From contig DAONFG010000004.1 of assembly GCA_035403465.1 (NCBI GenBank), positions 52,997 through 116,996 on the forward strand: DNA of 64,000 bases. Reading direction: 5' to 3'. Positions within the stretch are counted from its first letter, which is position 1. Each line of letters starts with the position of its first letter. Position numbers and translations under genes: made by a program. This stretch comes from JAAYBQ01 sp035403465 (GTDB taxonomy: Bacteria; Spirochaetota; UBA4802; UBA5550). The notes under the pieces are model-generated. The model had not been told where the DNA came from and did no database searches. It saw nothing but the letters and a program-made list of their open reading frames with translations. Below are positions 26,766-35,729 of this stretch, piece by piece.

Positions 26766-27227
26766 GTGATCAATACTAAAAGAACAATTCTGTTCGAACA
26801 AGTCAGCCCTGCTGATTTCGACGAGATACTTTCGCTTGAAAGCATTTCATTCAATGAATATGATATGATGAACAGGGATGACCTGGACTGGTACCTTGAA
26901 AAATACGGATCAGGATTTTATAAAATCATGGAAGCCGGGAGCTTCGCAGGATACATACTGTTTTTCATTGATGATGGTGAGGGCTACATGGAGTCGATCG
27001 CCATAGACAGAAAGTTCCGCGGCCGGGGGATTGCCGATATGGCAGTTGATTTCATGATCAGCCGGCTGAAGAGCGAAAATGTACCGGTGCTGAAGCTTCA
27101 TGTGAGGAGTGAGAATAAAGCGGCAATCGCACTTTATGAAAAACATGGATTCGTATTCATGGGAACCGAAGAGGGTATCTATGCTGACGGTTCTTCCGCG
27201 TGTGTATATTCAAGGCCGCTAATGTAG
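26766..27227 (+). CDS. GNAT-family N-acetyltransferase
   Basis: Transfers an acetyl group from acetyl-CoA to an amine. The acetyl-CoA loop RKFRGRGIA lies at 82-90. It is preceded by the beta-4 strand YMESIAI and followed by LKLHVRSENKAAIALYEKHGF, the pattern of RimI-like enzymes that act on protein N-termini. The substrate is not known. The start is a GTG only 2 bases after AAGGAGGG, an unusually tight spacing, but no ATG is available nearby. It sits between two unrecognised genes on the same strand. Confidence 0.87.
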   Translation: MINTKRTILFEQVSPADFDEILSLESISFNEYDMMNRDDLDWYLEKYGSGFYKIMEAGSFAGYILFFIDDGEGYMESIAIDRKFRGRGIADMAVDFMISRLKSENVPVLKLHVRSENKAAIALYEKHGFVFMGTEEGIYADGSSACVYSRPLM

Positions 27228-27251
27228 AGAACAGCCTGTGAGGAAACTGCT

Positions 27252-27716
27252 GTGAATTTAGGGAAAATGGATCAGGCAGCCAGGGACGCGGCGTTAAAAG
27301 AGGAACTCCCCGAAGAAAAAATCAAACTTATCGAAAAATACCGGCTTAAATCGACACCCGACCTTTACTGGATATCCGAAGAGGAGAATGCTTACCGCCG
27401 TGTTGTGTGCAGGCACTCATTCATGAAAAAAAATGACATGGTCATGATCATCGGCAGGCTGAACTCTCTCTGCTTTGCCAAGGTAAAATACATCAGGAGC
27501 AGGATCGGTCTGCTTGATCCCTATACCTATGACCATGTAAACGGATTCGTAAAGACTGAACTCTGGAACTCCAGGTTCCTTAAGCACGTTCCCAGCGGAT
27601 TCATGCTTGATTACAGGGAACTCGCGGAGATCAGTGATATTGATGAGTTTCGCCGGTTATGTGGAATTCTGGATTCATATTGTGAAGGGAGTCCGGACCA
27701 GCTACAGACAGTATAA
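27252..27716 (+). CDS. Protein of unknown function
   Basis: Unrecognised 154-residue soluble protein beginning at a GTG 24 bases after the acetyltransferase stop. No signal peptide or membrane helix. It has LYWISEEENAYRRVVCRHSF and a C-terminal DEFRRLCGILDSYC, and four cysteines with no zinc-site spacing. Its last four codons (Leu-Gln-Thr-Val) and stop lie within one arm of a 16-bp palindrome shared with the converging gene. Likely cotranscribed with the GNAT gene. Confidence 0.68.
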   Translation: MNLGKMDQAARDAALKEELPEEKIKLIEKYRLKSTPDLYWISEEENAYRRVVCRHSFMKKNDMVMIIGRLNSLCFAKVKYIRSRIGLLDPYTYDHVNGFVKTELWNSRFLKHVPSGFMLDYRELAEISDIDEFRRLCGILDSYCEGSPDQLQTV

Positions 27717-27737
27717 CCGCAGTTATACTGTCTGTAG
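27702..27737. repeat. 16-bp perfect palindrome shared by two converging gene ends
   Basis: CTACAGACAGTATAAC (27702-27717) and its exact complement (27722-27737), with loop CGCA. Each arm encodes Leu-Gln-Thr-Val-stop of one gene. No T run follows, so it is not a classic terminator, although it would form a strong hairpin in both mRNAs. Confidence 0.9.
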
Positions 27738-28799
27738 AAAATTCCCGTAGTGTATTTCACCTTCAGAATCAATACTTTCAATACTGCAGCCGATCCTGTA
27801 CCATTTGTCATTGAGAGAGATGTTGGCAACCCTGCATAAAATTGATGCGCGCTTATTGTCAGGCAGGTAGGCGGTAAATATTATAAGGGCATCCTCCTTA
27901 AAGTGTTTTGCCAGAGATTTTTCCTTGAAGAACATGCCGAGCCCGTTAAGTGAAAGGTCCGAGATCGTTATGGTGTCCTCCGATGGGCTGAAAAGCGTAG
28001 TATCTTTTGAAATTGATTCGGAATAAGCCAGGCCCAGCCTTTTTATGATGAATAGATTCTCCTCGGTAAGTGGTGACTCGTGGTTTACCTGTATATAACC
28101 GAACGGCATCATCATTTTATATAGCAGCGGGACCGAAATTTCCGAAACCATTTTTCCGTCTACAAGTTCATTGTCATGGTAGAATATATTCTGCATGTAT
28201 GATGTTTTGTCAGTTTCATTCTCCTCCGCTTCCCTGTCAGAGTTTACATCGCGTATAAAAATACTTTCCCTGTCATCCATTATCCAGCACATTCTTGTAT
28301 CCGTGTTTTTATCACCAAGGAAGAATATTTTTGTGTGACTGTACTTTGCTGTTATTTTCCCGGAGATTTCATGCCTGAGCCAGTCAACCCTTGCCTGGTT
28401 CTGCAGCAGGGACTCCTTTATGACAAAGTTTGATATTAACTGGGAAATAACGGTTTTTTTACCGGGCACCGCCTCCAGCCGGACTCTTTTTTCTTTTCTC
28501 GGGGCAAAGAAAATCTGTGAGCCCTCTGTTTCAAATACATATAATTTTTCGTCCATTCCGGTTGGTATGATGTGTGAATAGGCAACCTCTTCCATATTCC
28601 TGGTGTATATTGCTGTACGCTTTACGTCGTAGTTCTCAACGGGAATATCCAGGTAGATTTTGCCGTTGCTGAATTTTACAAAATTAACTTTGATGTTGAT
28701 ACCGTCAGATTTTAAAAATACATCCTTTCCTATAAAAAGCGAGCTGTATAGGTCTGACAGGCTGTTGCGGTCTGTAATATGTTTTACGGATTCAGATTT
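27723..28799 (-). CDS. PilZ-like domain protein
   Basis: A 358-residue soluble protein. The C-terminal 110 residues carry TITISDLSLNGLGMFF and later CRVANISLNDKWYRIGCSIE, which fit the second half of a PilZ c-di-GMP receptor domain. The middle has a diverged PilZN/DUF1577-like region (the latter known mainly from Leptospira). The typical RxxxR arginines could correspond to RKEKRVR near residue 105, uncertain. An in-frame ATG at 28898 gives a hydrophobic extension lacking a ribosome site; GAAGGG precedes the ATG at 28799. Binding of c-di-GMP is an inference; a GGDEF protein is encoded at 54.4 kb. Confidence 0.6.
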   Translation of the reverse strand, partial: KSESVKHITDRNSLSDLYSSLFIGKDVFLKSDGINIKVNFVKFSNGKIYLDIPVENYDVKRTAIYTRNMEEVAYSHIIPTGMDEKLYVFETEGSQIFFAPRKEKRVRLEAVPGKKTVISQLISNFVIKESLLQNQARVDWLRHEISGKITAKYSHTKIFFLGDKNTDTRMCWIMDDRESIFIRDVNSDREAEENETDKTSYMQNIFYHDNELVDGKMVSEISVPLLYKMMMPFGYIQVNHESPLTEENLFIIKRLGLAYSESISKDTTLFSPSEDTITISDLSLNGLGMFFKEKSLAKHFKEDALIIFTAYLPDNKRASILCRVANISLNDKWYRIGCSIESIDSEGEIHYGNFLQTV

Positions 28800-29058
28800 C
28801 ATCGTTACTAACCCTTCGAGAGAATTTTTAAAAATGTTCATTGCTTGATTCAGCTTATCTGATAAAATTATTGTAATCAAAATATCTAAGATGGTCAATT
28901 TTTATTTTTTAAATAGGTGCAGGGTGGTTGTGTTTTTATATGGAGTAATAAGAAAATGTGAATACAGGGGCGGGATGTCCACTTTTTGAAAGATTTCTGT
29001 TAAGGGAACTCCCTGGAATGAGAAGTTCCCGGATATATGCAATACACAGAGCCTGCTC

Positions 29059-30189
29059 TCAGATTATAAAAAAGAGAGCTATCGATCCATAAATTGTGAC
29101 ATAAAATATTATATTTGCAAGCACCGGCCTCTCCTGTTTTATCCAGCCCCAGGTGTATGCTGTTGTCATCATCGCGGCAAGCAGAATGGCTGTAGCGAGG
29201 AGACACTCATCAATCCCGAAGTTCCCATATGCAATTGATGACAGGCTCCTGTCGTTCCACAACCTTCTGTAGATCAGCTGCAGGTGGAGCCAGTATACAA
29301 CAAGCGACTGACGGCTTACGTCAAGGAAGAATCCTGCTGCTGCACCGGTATTTCTGTAATAATACCAGCATGCAGAAAGAAGGACAGCTACAGCCCCGAA
29401 CCTCTCAAGGAAAAAGAGCGGACTCGGTTTAAGCTGGAACCATGAGAATGTGTCTAACCATGCAAGTATGATAAAACATATAACGGCTGAAGTTAATCCG
29501 AATATAAACAGCTTTTTAATAAAATCTTTTTCTATGAAAGTTTCTCGCGCCTTCAGATAGTAGGTTGATACGGCCGCACCCGCAAAAAGAAATCCTGCCC
29601 AGGGGAAGATCGGGAAATATGAGCCGTTCATTTCGTTGAAATAACACGCCAGGGGGAGAGGCATGAAGATGCTGAAGTCTGTATTCCACAGGACCGGGGC
29701 AAACAGCGTGAATACCAGTGCCATGGTTATTGTGAAAATATGGAATAACCGGTCAGACCTGATTGCCAGCCTGGAGAAAAAAAGAATCAGGAGAGCTGCT
29801 CCGATACACTGGAGTACATCAACATTGTAAAAACTTTTAAGGTCTGAAGGCGATGCCCATATCAGAATATTTTTAAACGAAAAGAAAGGGATATGCATAG
29901 AATAGGCCACGAGAAAGATCAGGGCTATCATGCCGAGCTTTCGCCAGAACTTCCATTTAAATGACCGCATCTCATCCAGGCCGCTTTTTGATGAAAGTAT
30001 AAATGCGAATCCTGAGATAAAAATGAATGAGGGTGCAACAAGGCCGTTGATAAAATTAAGGAAAGGAAACCAGAGAGCATCCCGGTATTCGGGAATGAGG
30101 AAAGTGTTGAAGACATGCACTTCGATCATTACTGTAAGTGCGGCGCCACGGAGCAGGTCAACAAAGAGAAATCTGTTTCTGGAATCCAT
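29059..30189 (-). CDS. Multi-spanning membrane acyltransferase-like protein (HGSNAT/DUF1624 type)
   Basis: A 376-residue protein with about ten membrane helices. The N-terminus RFLFVDLLRGAALTVMIEVH matches the 'R-D-hhRGhahhhMhhxH' start of the acyltransferase-3 and heparan-alpha-glucosaminide acetyltransferase-like families, whose members move acyl groups across the membrane onto sugars. VVYWLHLQLIYRRLW near residue 300 fits as well. The acceptor is unknown. It stands 75 bases downstream of icd on the same strand, probably without a functional link. The ribosome site is AGGG at the right distance. Confidence 0.75.
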   Translation of the reverse strand: MDSRNRFLFVDLLRGAALTVMIEVHVFNTFLIPEYRDALWFPFLNFINGLVAPSFIFISGFAFILSSKSGLDEMRSFKWKFWRKLGMIALIFLVAYSMHIPFFSFKNILIWASPSDLKSFYNVDVLQCIGAALLILFFSRLAIRSDRLFHIFTITMALVFTLFAPVLWNTDFSIFMPLPLACYFNEMNGSYFPIFPWAGFLFAGAAVSTYYLKARETFIEKDFIKKLFIFGLTSAVICFIILAWLDTFSWFQLKPSPLFFLERFGAVAVLLSACWYYYRNTGAAAGFFLDVSRQSLVVYWLHLQLIYRRLWNDRSLSSIAYGNFGIDECLLATAILLAAMMTTAYTWGWIKQERPVLANIIFYVTIYGSIALFFII

Positions 30190-30263
30190 GAATAATACCC
30201 TGATATAATAATTGTAGCGGCGCCCGGCGGAAGTTGTCCGGCCCTGGCGCCTGAAGAGTTATG

Positions 30264-31466
30264 TTACTGGTGAAGCCTTTTGTCCACTTCGCGCAGGAAG
30301 TTTTCAGTGTTGACTATGTTTTTAACTGGCGCTTCCGAGAGTGATGCAAGATCCTTGGTCATAGTCCCTTCGCTTATGGTTCTGATCGATGCTGCATCAA
30401 GTTTGTCTGCAAATGCAACAAGGTCATCCAGCCTGTCAATTTCGCCGCGTTTACGCAGGGCGCCGGTCCAGGCGAAAAGTGTTGCCATGGAATTGGTTGA
30501 TGTTTCCTCACCTTCAAGGTGCCTGTAATAATGTCTTGTTACAGTACCATGTGCCGCTTCGTATTCGTATTTTCCGTCTGGTGATACGAGCACTGACGTC
30601 ATCATCGCCAGGCTTCCAAAAGCTGTTGCAACCATGTCTGACATTACGTCGCCGTCATAATTCTTGCATGCCCAGATCATTCCGCCCTCTGACCTTATTA
30701 TGCGCGCAACGGCATCATCAATCAGGGTGTAGAAGTATTCTATTTTCGAATCATCAAACTGTTTTTTGTACTCATCCTCAAAAATCTCTTCAAATATATC
30801 TTTGAACCTGTGGTCATATTTTTTCGAGATAGTATCCTTTGTGGCAAACCATAAGTCCTGCTTCTGGTTGAGGGCGAATGTGAAGCACGACCTTGCAAAG
30901 CTTTCGATTGATTTATCAGTATTATGCATACCCATTATTACACCGGGGCCGTCAAAATCGTGTATGGTGTGCCTTGTCTCTTTACCGTCTTTTGAAGTGA
31001 AGACAAGCTCTGCTTTGCCCGGCCCTTCGGCCCTGTGTTCTACATTTTTATAAATATCGCCGTACGCATGCCTGGCAATCGTTATGGGCTTCTTCCATGT
31101 CCTTACCGTGGGTTTGACGCTGTCAACGATAATCGGTGCCCTGAACACGGTACCGTCGAGTATTGCACGCAGTGTCCCGTTGGGACTCTTCCACATCTGC
31201 CTGAGATTGTATTCTTCCATCCTCTGCGCGTTAGGTGTAATCGTCGCACATTTTACTGCGACGCCGAACTTTTTTGTTGCCTCTGCGGCATCAATTGTAA
31301 CCTGGTCTTCGGTTTTATCCCTGTATTCAAGTCCCAGGTCGTAGTATTCGGTTTTAAGGTCGATATATGGTTCCAGGAGAATCTCCTTGATGAACTTCCA
31401 GATTATCCTGGTCATTTCATCACCGTCCATCTCAACAAGAGGGACATTCATTCTAATTTTTTTCAT
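30264..31466 (-). CDS. icd: Isocitrate dehydrogenase (NADP-dependent, dimeric eukaryotic-like type)
   Basis: Oxidatively decarboxylates isocitrate to 2-oxoglutarate in the TCA cycle, which also supplies the carbon skeleton used by the gltBD product. It has the substrate loop WKSPNGTLR, the metal-binding NYDGDVMSDM and the cofactor loop AAHGTVTRHYYRH, whose Arg-His pair fits NADP. The 400 residues and the MDGDEMTRIIW start are those of subfamily II (cytosolic and mitochondrial-like) enzymes, not the E. coli type. AGGAAAACCGC precedes the ATG. Confidence 0.95.
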   Translation of the reverse strand: MKKIRMNVPLVEMDGDEMTRIIWKFIKEILLEPYIDLKTEYYDLGLEYRDKTEDQVTIDAAEATKKFGVAVKCATITPNAQRMEEYNLRQMWKSPNGTLRAILDGTVFRAPIIVDSVKPTVRTWKKPITIARHAYGDIYKNVEHRAEGPGKAELVFTSKDGKETRHTIHDFDGPGVIMGMHNTDKSIESFARSCFTFALNQKQDLWFATKDTISKKYDHRFKDIFEEIFEDEYKKQFDDSKIEYFYTLIDDAVARIIRSEGGMIWACKNYDGDVMSDMVATAFGSLAMMTSVLVSPDGKYEYEAAHGTVTRHYYRHLEGEETSTNSMATLFAWTGALRKRGEIDRLDDLVAFADKLDAASIRTISEGTMTKDLASLSEAPVKNIVNTENFLREVDKRLHQ

Positions 31467-32095
31467 GCGGTTTTCCTGTATTTATTAAATTCTTAACACC
31501 GTTTGTTTTCTGCGTCATATATTATTCGCATGTACATCTTCTGTATATATACCGGCTTGATTTATTTTATTCTTCAATGTTTTTAATGCCTTTATTAACT
31601 CTCCGAATAACGTGAGAGAAATAAGGGCATGGTAAAGAGTCAAGTTTTTTATAATTGGATGTTTTTTTATTAACAGTAATCCGGAAAATCAGGTGAATGA
31701 TTAAATAACCTGAAAATGGCTGTAAATATTAGAGTTTACCGGGCTGATTAATTCGTTCATAACAGAGAATTTTCGGCTTGATTTTTTATAAGTGTATTAG
31801 GTATTTACATATATATTTGCTGCAACTTTAACTGGTGTGTGAAAAAATAAAGAATTGCTGATGCGGCTGTGGTCATAATTAAATTTGCATATATTTTAAT
31901 TTGCGTAATTGTTTCCGCATTATGCGATCTGTGCGTAGATGATAGATTTATTATTTCATTAAGTGGTTTTTCCATGAAAAATTCTTGACGTTCACAGGCA
32001 TAGATTGAGTTTTATCATAATTAATTGTGAATTAAGAAGTCGCAACAAAACATAAAAAAATGAATAATGCTTCATTGTAAAGGATAAATAAAAAA
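31467..32095. other. AT-rich intergenic region between divergent icd and glycosyltransferase genes
   Basis: About 630 bases without a gene, very AT-rich. A short dyad CTCTC-N10-GAGAG lies near 31599. No convincing promoter, riboswitch or RNA gene was recognised. Large divergent leader regions such as this often hold regulator sites, but I cannot point to one. Confidence 0.4.
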
Positions 32096-33613
32096 ATGGA
32101 AACCTTTATCATAGTGTTTTATCTTTCTATACTAATTTTAATGTCAATTTACGGAATAAACAGGTATTACACGATCTATCTTTTTAAAAAACACAGGCAT
32201 GACAAAATCACACCCTTATCACAATACAAGAAACTGCCGCGTGTTACAATCCAGCTCCCTGTATTTAATGAAAAGTACGTTGTTGAGAGACTCATCGATT
32301 ACGTTGTTAAGATCCGCTACCCGAAAGAACTGCTCGAAATCCAGGTGCTTGATGATTCAACAGATGAGACCCAGGAAATAGCACTTAAGAAATGCAAAGA
32401 GAAGAAAAAAGAGGGATATAATATTAAGTATATACATCGTGAAGACCGTACCGGTTTTAAAGCAGGCGCGCTCGAAAACGGTATGAATCTCACAAAAGGG
32501 GAATTTATAGCTGTTTTTGATGCTGACTTTCTCCCCCCTGCAGATTTTCTTGAAAGAACGATTCACTTTTTTACTGATAAAAAGATCGGCATGATCCAGG
32601 CCAGGTGGGACCATGTAAACAGAAGGTATTCGCTTCTTACTGAATGCCAGAGCATCCTTCTTGACGGCCATTTCATGATTGAACACACGGCGCGCAACAG
32701 GTCAGGCCGTTTCTTCAACTTTAACGGTACTGCAGGTATCTGGCGGAAGGCTACGATAATCGACGCAGGCGGCTGGCAGCATGACACTTTAACTGAAGAC
32801 CTTGACCTGAGCTACAGGGCACAGCTCAAGGGATGGAATTTTATTTACCTGCCTGATCTTACAGTCCCGGCGGAATTACCCATAGAGATGACTGCATTCA
32901 AGTCTCAGCAGTTCAGGTGGGCAAAGGGATCAATCCAGACATTCCTGAAACTTAAAGGGCTGATCCTCAGGGCGAATGTACCCTTCAGAGTTAAACTCGA
33001 GGCATTCTTTCATATTGGCGCGAACTTCATGTACGCACTGATGGTTCTCCTGACAGTGATGATGCCGATTATCCTTGTCATAAGGTTTGAAAGGGGTTAC
33101 AAGAACCTTGCATACCTTGATGTGCCGATATTTATCTGTGCCACGCTTTCAGTCTTCATGTTCTATTTTTATACAGAATATATCGTCATAAAAGAGACCC
33201 TTAGTGTCCAGAACCGGTCCACAACAAAACCTCTCGCGTTTCTCCCGTTTGTCGTGGCAATAGGGATCGGACTTTGCATAAACAATTCAAAGGCCGTGAT
33301 CGAAGCGGTAATGCACAAGCAGAGCCCCTTTAACAGGACTCCCAAGTACAACGTATCTGATAGTGAGAATAACAGCGTGTCCAACAGGATGAAACATATA
33401 CTGGGCAATGTGTACAGGACAAGAACACTTGACGTTGTTACAATCATTGAATTCATTCTGGCAATATACATGACTTATGCCGTGTATTTTACATACAAGA
33501 ATGATCTTTTCCTTTCACTGCCGCTGATTGTTCTATTCCAGATAGGGTTCTTCTACACTTCAATGCTGAGTATCATGCAGACCCCGCTTTCAGTATTTAA
33601 CAGAAGAAAATGA
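32096..33613 (+). CDS. Processive family 2 glycosyltransferase (cellulose/mannan synthase-like)
   Basis: Inner-membrane GT2 enzyme that polymerises or transfers sugars. One N-terminal helix (3-22) is followed by the catalytic domain with Asp86-Asp87, DAD at 142-144, TED at 233-235 and QQFRW at 271-275, the D,D,D,QxxRW pattern of processive beta-glycosyltransferases. Four or more helices follow (near 315-335, 348-367, 380-398, 455-500). No PilZ domain is fused and no bcs genes adjoin it. The closest build is the CslA-like (1-4)-beta-mannan or glucan synthase, but the product is unknown. Confidence 0.88.
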   Translation: METFIIVFYLSILILMSIYGINRYYTIYLFKKHRHDKITPLSQYKKLPRVTIQLPVFNEKYVVERLIDYVVKIRYPKELLEIQVLDDSTDETQEIALKKCKEKKKEGYNIKYIHREDRTGFKAGALENGMNLTKGEFIAVFDADFLPPADFLERTIHFFTDKKIGMIQARWDHVNRRYSLLTECQSILLDGHFMIEHTARNRSGRFFNFNGTAGIWRKATIIDAGGWQHDTLTEDLDLSYRAQLKGWNFIYLPDLTVPAELPIEMTAFKSQQFRWAKGSIQTFLKLKGLILRANVPFRVKLEAFFHIGANFMYALMVLLTVMMPIILVIRFERGYKNLAYLDVPIFICATLSVFMFYFYTEYIVIKETLSVQNRSTTKPLAFLPFVVAIGIGLCINNSKAVIEAVMHKQSPFNRTPKYNVSDSENNSVSNRMKHILGNVYRTRTLDVVTIIEFILAIYMTYAVYFTYKNDLFLSLPLIVLFQIGFFYTSMLSIMQTPLSVFNRRK

Positions 33614-33631
33614 TTTTAATGGAGCAATGGG

Positions 33632-33669
33632 AGATAAAAAAAGAACCGGCGCTGGTTCTTTTTTTATCT
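33632..33669 (+). terminator. Rho-independent terminator
   Basis: A 16-bp perfect stem (33632-33647 with 33654-33669, loop GGCGCT), GC core GAACC/GGTTC and a T run in the descending arm; works mainly for the glycosyltransferase gene and possibly also from the other strand. Confidence 0.9.
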
Positions 33670-33725
33670 GCATAATCTATTTAAATGCACAACCGGTCGC
33701 GACTGCAGCAGCGATGCTGACCTTT

Positions 33726-34091
33726 CTACTTCGAGTTTTCCTTTATTTTATTCTCCATGTCTGTTATAGTATATGGTTTCTGTAAAAAATCCTTTGCACC
33801 CAGGGAGCGGAGTTTTTCGACCTTGGGATCATAGCTGTTCCCTGAACTGATAAGTACCCGGGCACCAGGATCTGTTTTAAGCATATCTGCAAAAATGTCG
33901 ACCACTGACCGTCCCGGCATGGTCAGGTCAAGGAGGATCAGGTCTATCTCCTTATTCTTCTCAATGAACAGTTTAAGCCCGCTGTCGCCTGAATCAGCTG
34001 ATAACGTATGGTATCCCAGTTCATGAAGAATCTCCTCCGTGGTCAACCTGATAATCTCGTCATCATCTATTACAAGGACTGTTTTTGGCAT
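33726..34091 (-). CDS. Single-domain response regulator
   Basis: A 121-residue CheY-like receiver. The acidic pocket is Asp9-Asp10-Asp11, the phosphorylation site Asp55 (LLDLTMPG), the switch Ser83 region and Lys105 in FLQKPY. No output domain, so it acts by protein contact or in a phosphorelay. No histidine kinase or chemotaxis gene is adjacent. CAGGAG precedes the ATG. Function specific to a partner elsewhere. Confidence 0.93.
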   Translation of the reverse strand: MPKTVLVIDDDEIIRLTTEEILHELGYHTLSADSGDSGLKLFIEKNKEIDLILLDLTMPGRSVVDIFADMLKTDPGARVLISSGNSYDPKVEKLRSLGAKDFLQKPYTITDMENKIKENSK

Positions 34092-34298
34092 TTTGAACTC
34101 CTGCTGAAAAGGATTAGTATATAATATAATAAAATACCGGGAAAATTCATTTTTTTAAAGAATACCCGGATTTTTTATAAACCGGCATCCGGCGATTATC
34201 AATACAAAATATTTATTGCAGAACCGGCCGGAATATATTTATATAAAACCTGCATAACTATAGAAATCAACCAGTTTTATAAATCAGGGAGTCATCCG

Positions 34299-34484
34299 AT
34301 GCAATGCAGAAATTGTTCAGGGAATGAATTCAGCAGGACCGTGAGCGGCAACTTTAAATGCAGTTACTGCGGAACTCTTTATTATGATGAGAAGAAGACA
34401 GCTGCCACGTTGATGAATTTATACCGTAAAGCTGCAATATCAGCCGGGGCGGGTAGTTTTGTAGTAAAACGAAAAGGGCTCTGA
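34299..34484 (+). CDS. Small zinc-ribbon protein, 3' end replaced by RAYT element
   Basis: A 61-residue protein with Cys3-x2-Cys6 and Cys21-x2-Cys24 in a TFIIB-like zinc-ribbon pattern (CRNCSG...KCSYCG). A good ribosome site (AGGGAG, 7 bases before the ATG) supports expression. Its last codons and stop are formed by the GGGCTCTGACCC motif that marks the left border of the downstream RAYT element (34476-34487), so the original C-terminus was probably lost when that element arrived. Function unknown. Confidence 0.6.
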   Translation: MQCRNCSGNEFSRTVSGNFKCSYCGTLYYDEKKTAATLMNLYRKAAISAGAGSFVVKRKGL

Positions 34485-35241
34485 CCCTATTGAATATATT
34501 GAATCTTAGATTCAACAATTAAACGCAACACGTTTCTTTAAAAATAATTCATTCGGAGTAAAAAACTCCAATCTTTTTCTCACTGGAAACGTATTAATAT
34601 CAGACATTGATATAAATACGGAGACCGATATGCCCAGACCTTTAAGAACAATAGTACAGGGTGTAACCTACCACTGCTACACTAGATGCCGCGGGAAACG
34701 AAACCTGTTGAAAGGGAGTTACGGAAAGAAATTTTTTATCGAATCAATTCAACTGTGCCATGAGAAATACGATTTTAAACTCATAGCTGCAGAAATTGTT
34801 GCTAACCACATCCACCTGATAATAAAAACTGTTGAGAACAAGGAGACTATATCGCTTATTATGCAGTTTATAAAGGCGCGGATTGCAGAAAAATACAACC
34901 GCGCAAAGGGTGAGACCGGGCCGTTCTGGAACGAAAGGTTTGGTTCCTCAATAATCGAGGAATCCGATAATCCGGAACAGTACCTGCTCTGGTTATTGTG
35001 GTATATAGGGTATAATCCTGTGCGCAAGGGGCTATCAAGCGATCCGCGTAAAAACGAGATCGGCTTCATAAACTGCTACCTCGATGAAAATTTTATTTCG
35101 CCGCTGCTGTTTACACTGCATGAATATTTTCATAGGCTCGGCCGGAATTTCAGGGAAAGGGCTGATAAGTTCCTGGCTTACGAGGATGCGTACCGGAAAA
35201 GGCTGGTTTTGTGGATTTAGAGGGGGGCGGGGTCAGAGCCC
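34476..35241 (+). mobile_element. RAYT element with inverted GGGCTCTGACCC borders
   Basis: The left motif at 34476-34487 (GGGCTCTGACCC) and the right motif at 35230-35241 (GGGTCAGAGCCC) are exact 12-bp inverted copies and bracket the transposase gene and about 140 bases of leader. This motif is commonly seen around REP-associated tyrosine transposases. No target duplication was identified. Confidence 0.75.
34630..35220 (+). CDS. REP-associated tyrosine transposase (RAYT, Y1/HUH)
   Basis: A single-strand DNA transposase-like enzyme of the Transposase_17 family, thought to spread short palindromic REP sequences. The HUH motif is His60-x-His62 (NHIHLII). The catalytic tyrosine is Tyr125 in WYIGYNPVRKGL. 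The 196-residue length is slightly short of many family members (about 220-330) but the core is complete, so it may be active. GGAG precedes the ATG. It lies within the border repeats described separately. Confidence 0.9.
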   Translation: MPRPLRTIVQGVTYHCYTRCRGKRNLLKGSYGKKFFIESIQLCHEKYDFKLIAAEIVANHIHLIIKTVENKETISLIMQFIKARIAEKYNRAKGETGPFWNERFGSSIIEESDNPEQYLLWLLWYIGYNPVRKGLSSDPRKNEIGFINCYLDENFISPLLFTLHEYFHRLGRNFRERADKFLAYEDAYRKRLVLWI

Positions 35242-35393
35242 GGTGGCACGCCGACACTTAATGCGTGAGCCGGTATCCTAAAACTGCATTCCTGCATTAA
35301 ATATTGGCATAAAGAGAGTGTTTCTTCGAATACGAAATTAGTAATGCCAATCTGTATCCCGCTGAAATCATCCGCAAGGTTAAAGAGCTATGC

Positions 35394-35428
35394 CTGAAAT
35401 CCGTTCATCGCGGTTGAATGGATTTCAG
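35394..35428. repeat. 14-bp hairpin downstream of the RAYT element
   Basis: CTGAAATCCGTTCA (35394-35407) pairs with TGAATGGATTTCAG (35415-35428) with one G-T pair and loop TCGCGGT. It may be a REP-like substrate of the RAYT. The stretch 35242-35522 otherwise contains no gene I can support; its codon pattern hints at decayed coding DNA, not more. Confidence 0.55.
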
Positions 35429-35522
35429 CAGAGCGTATTAGGCAGCATCGTGTCAGCTAAATCATAGCTGCAGAGGGTAATACCCGGCCGCCATGTAGTT
35501 GGCGATGGAAATGTGCGGAATC

Positions 35523-35729
35523 CTATTTACTGCTCAAGGTCGCGTCATACCCTGCCATGTCGAAGAGCGAAATAAGGTCCTTTTCAGCAAGGTCTGACTC
35601 AAGGCTTACTTTTTTTGTTGCAAGGTCTATCTGAAGGGCTCTGACCCCTCCTGATTCGTTCATTGTCTTTTCGATCCTCATCTTGCAGTGGTTGCACGAC
35701 ATATCCGGAACGTTGAATGTGTATTTCAT
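35523..35729 (-). CDS. copZ: Copper chaperone, heavy-metal-associated domain
   Basis: A 68-residue ferredoxin-like HMA protein with the metal site MSCNHC (Cys12 and Cys15). It carries Cu(I) in the cytoplasm to CopA. Its ATG overlaps the copA stop (ATGA), with GGAG in the copA end, so it is coupled to copA. Confidence 0.92.
   Translation of the reverse strand: MKYTFNVPDMSCNHCKMRIEKTMNESGGVRALQIDLATKKVSLESDLAEKDLISLFDMAGYDATLSSK

Noticed and set aside
27702..27737. Reading the 16-bp palindrome as a Rho-independent terminator
   Set aside because: No T run follows on either strand; listed as a repeat instead.
35394..35428. Integron attC-like site
   Set aside because: The hairpin lacks the paired core sites (GTTRRRY / RYYYAAC), and no integrase or cassette array is present.
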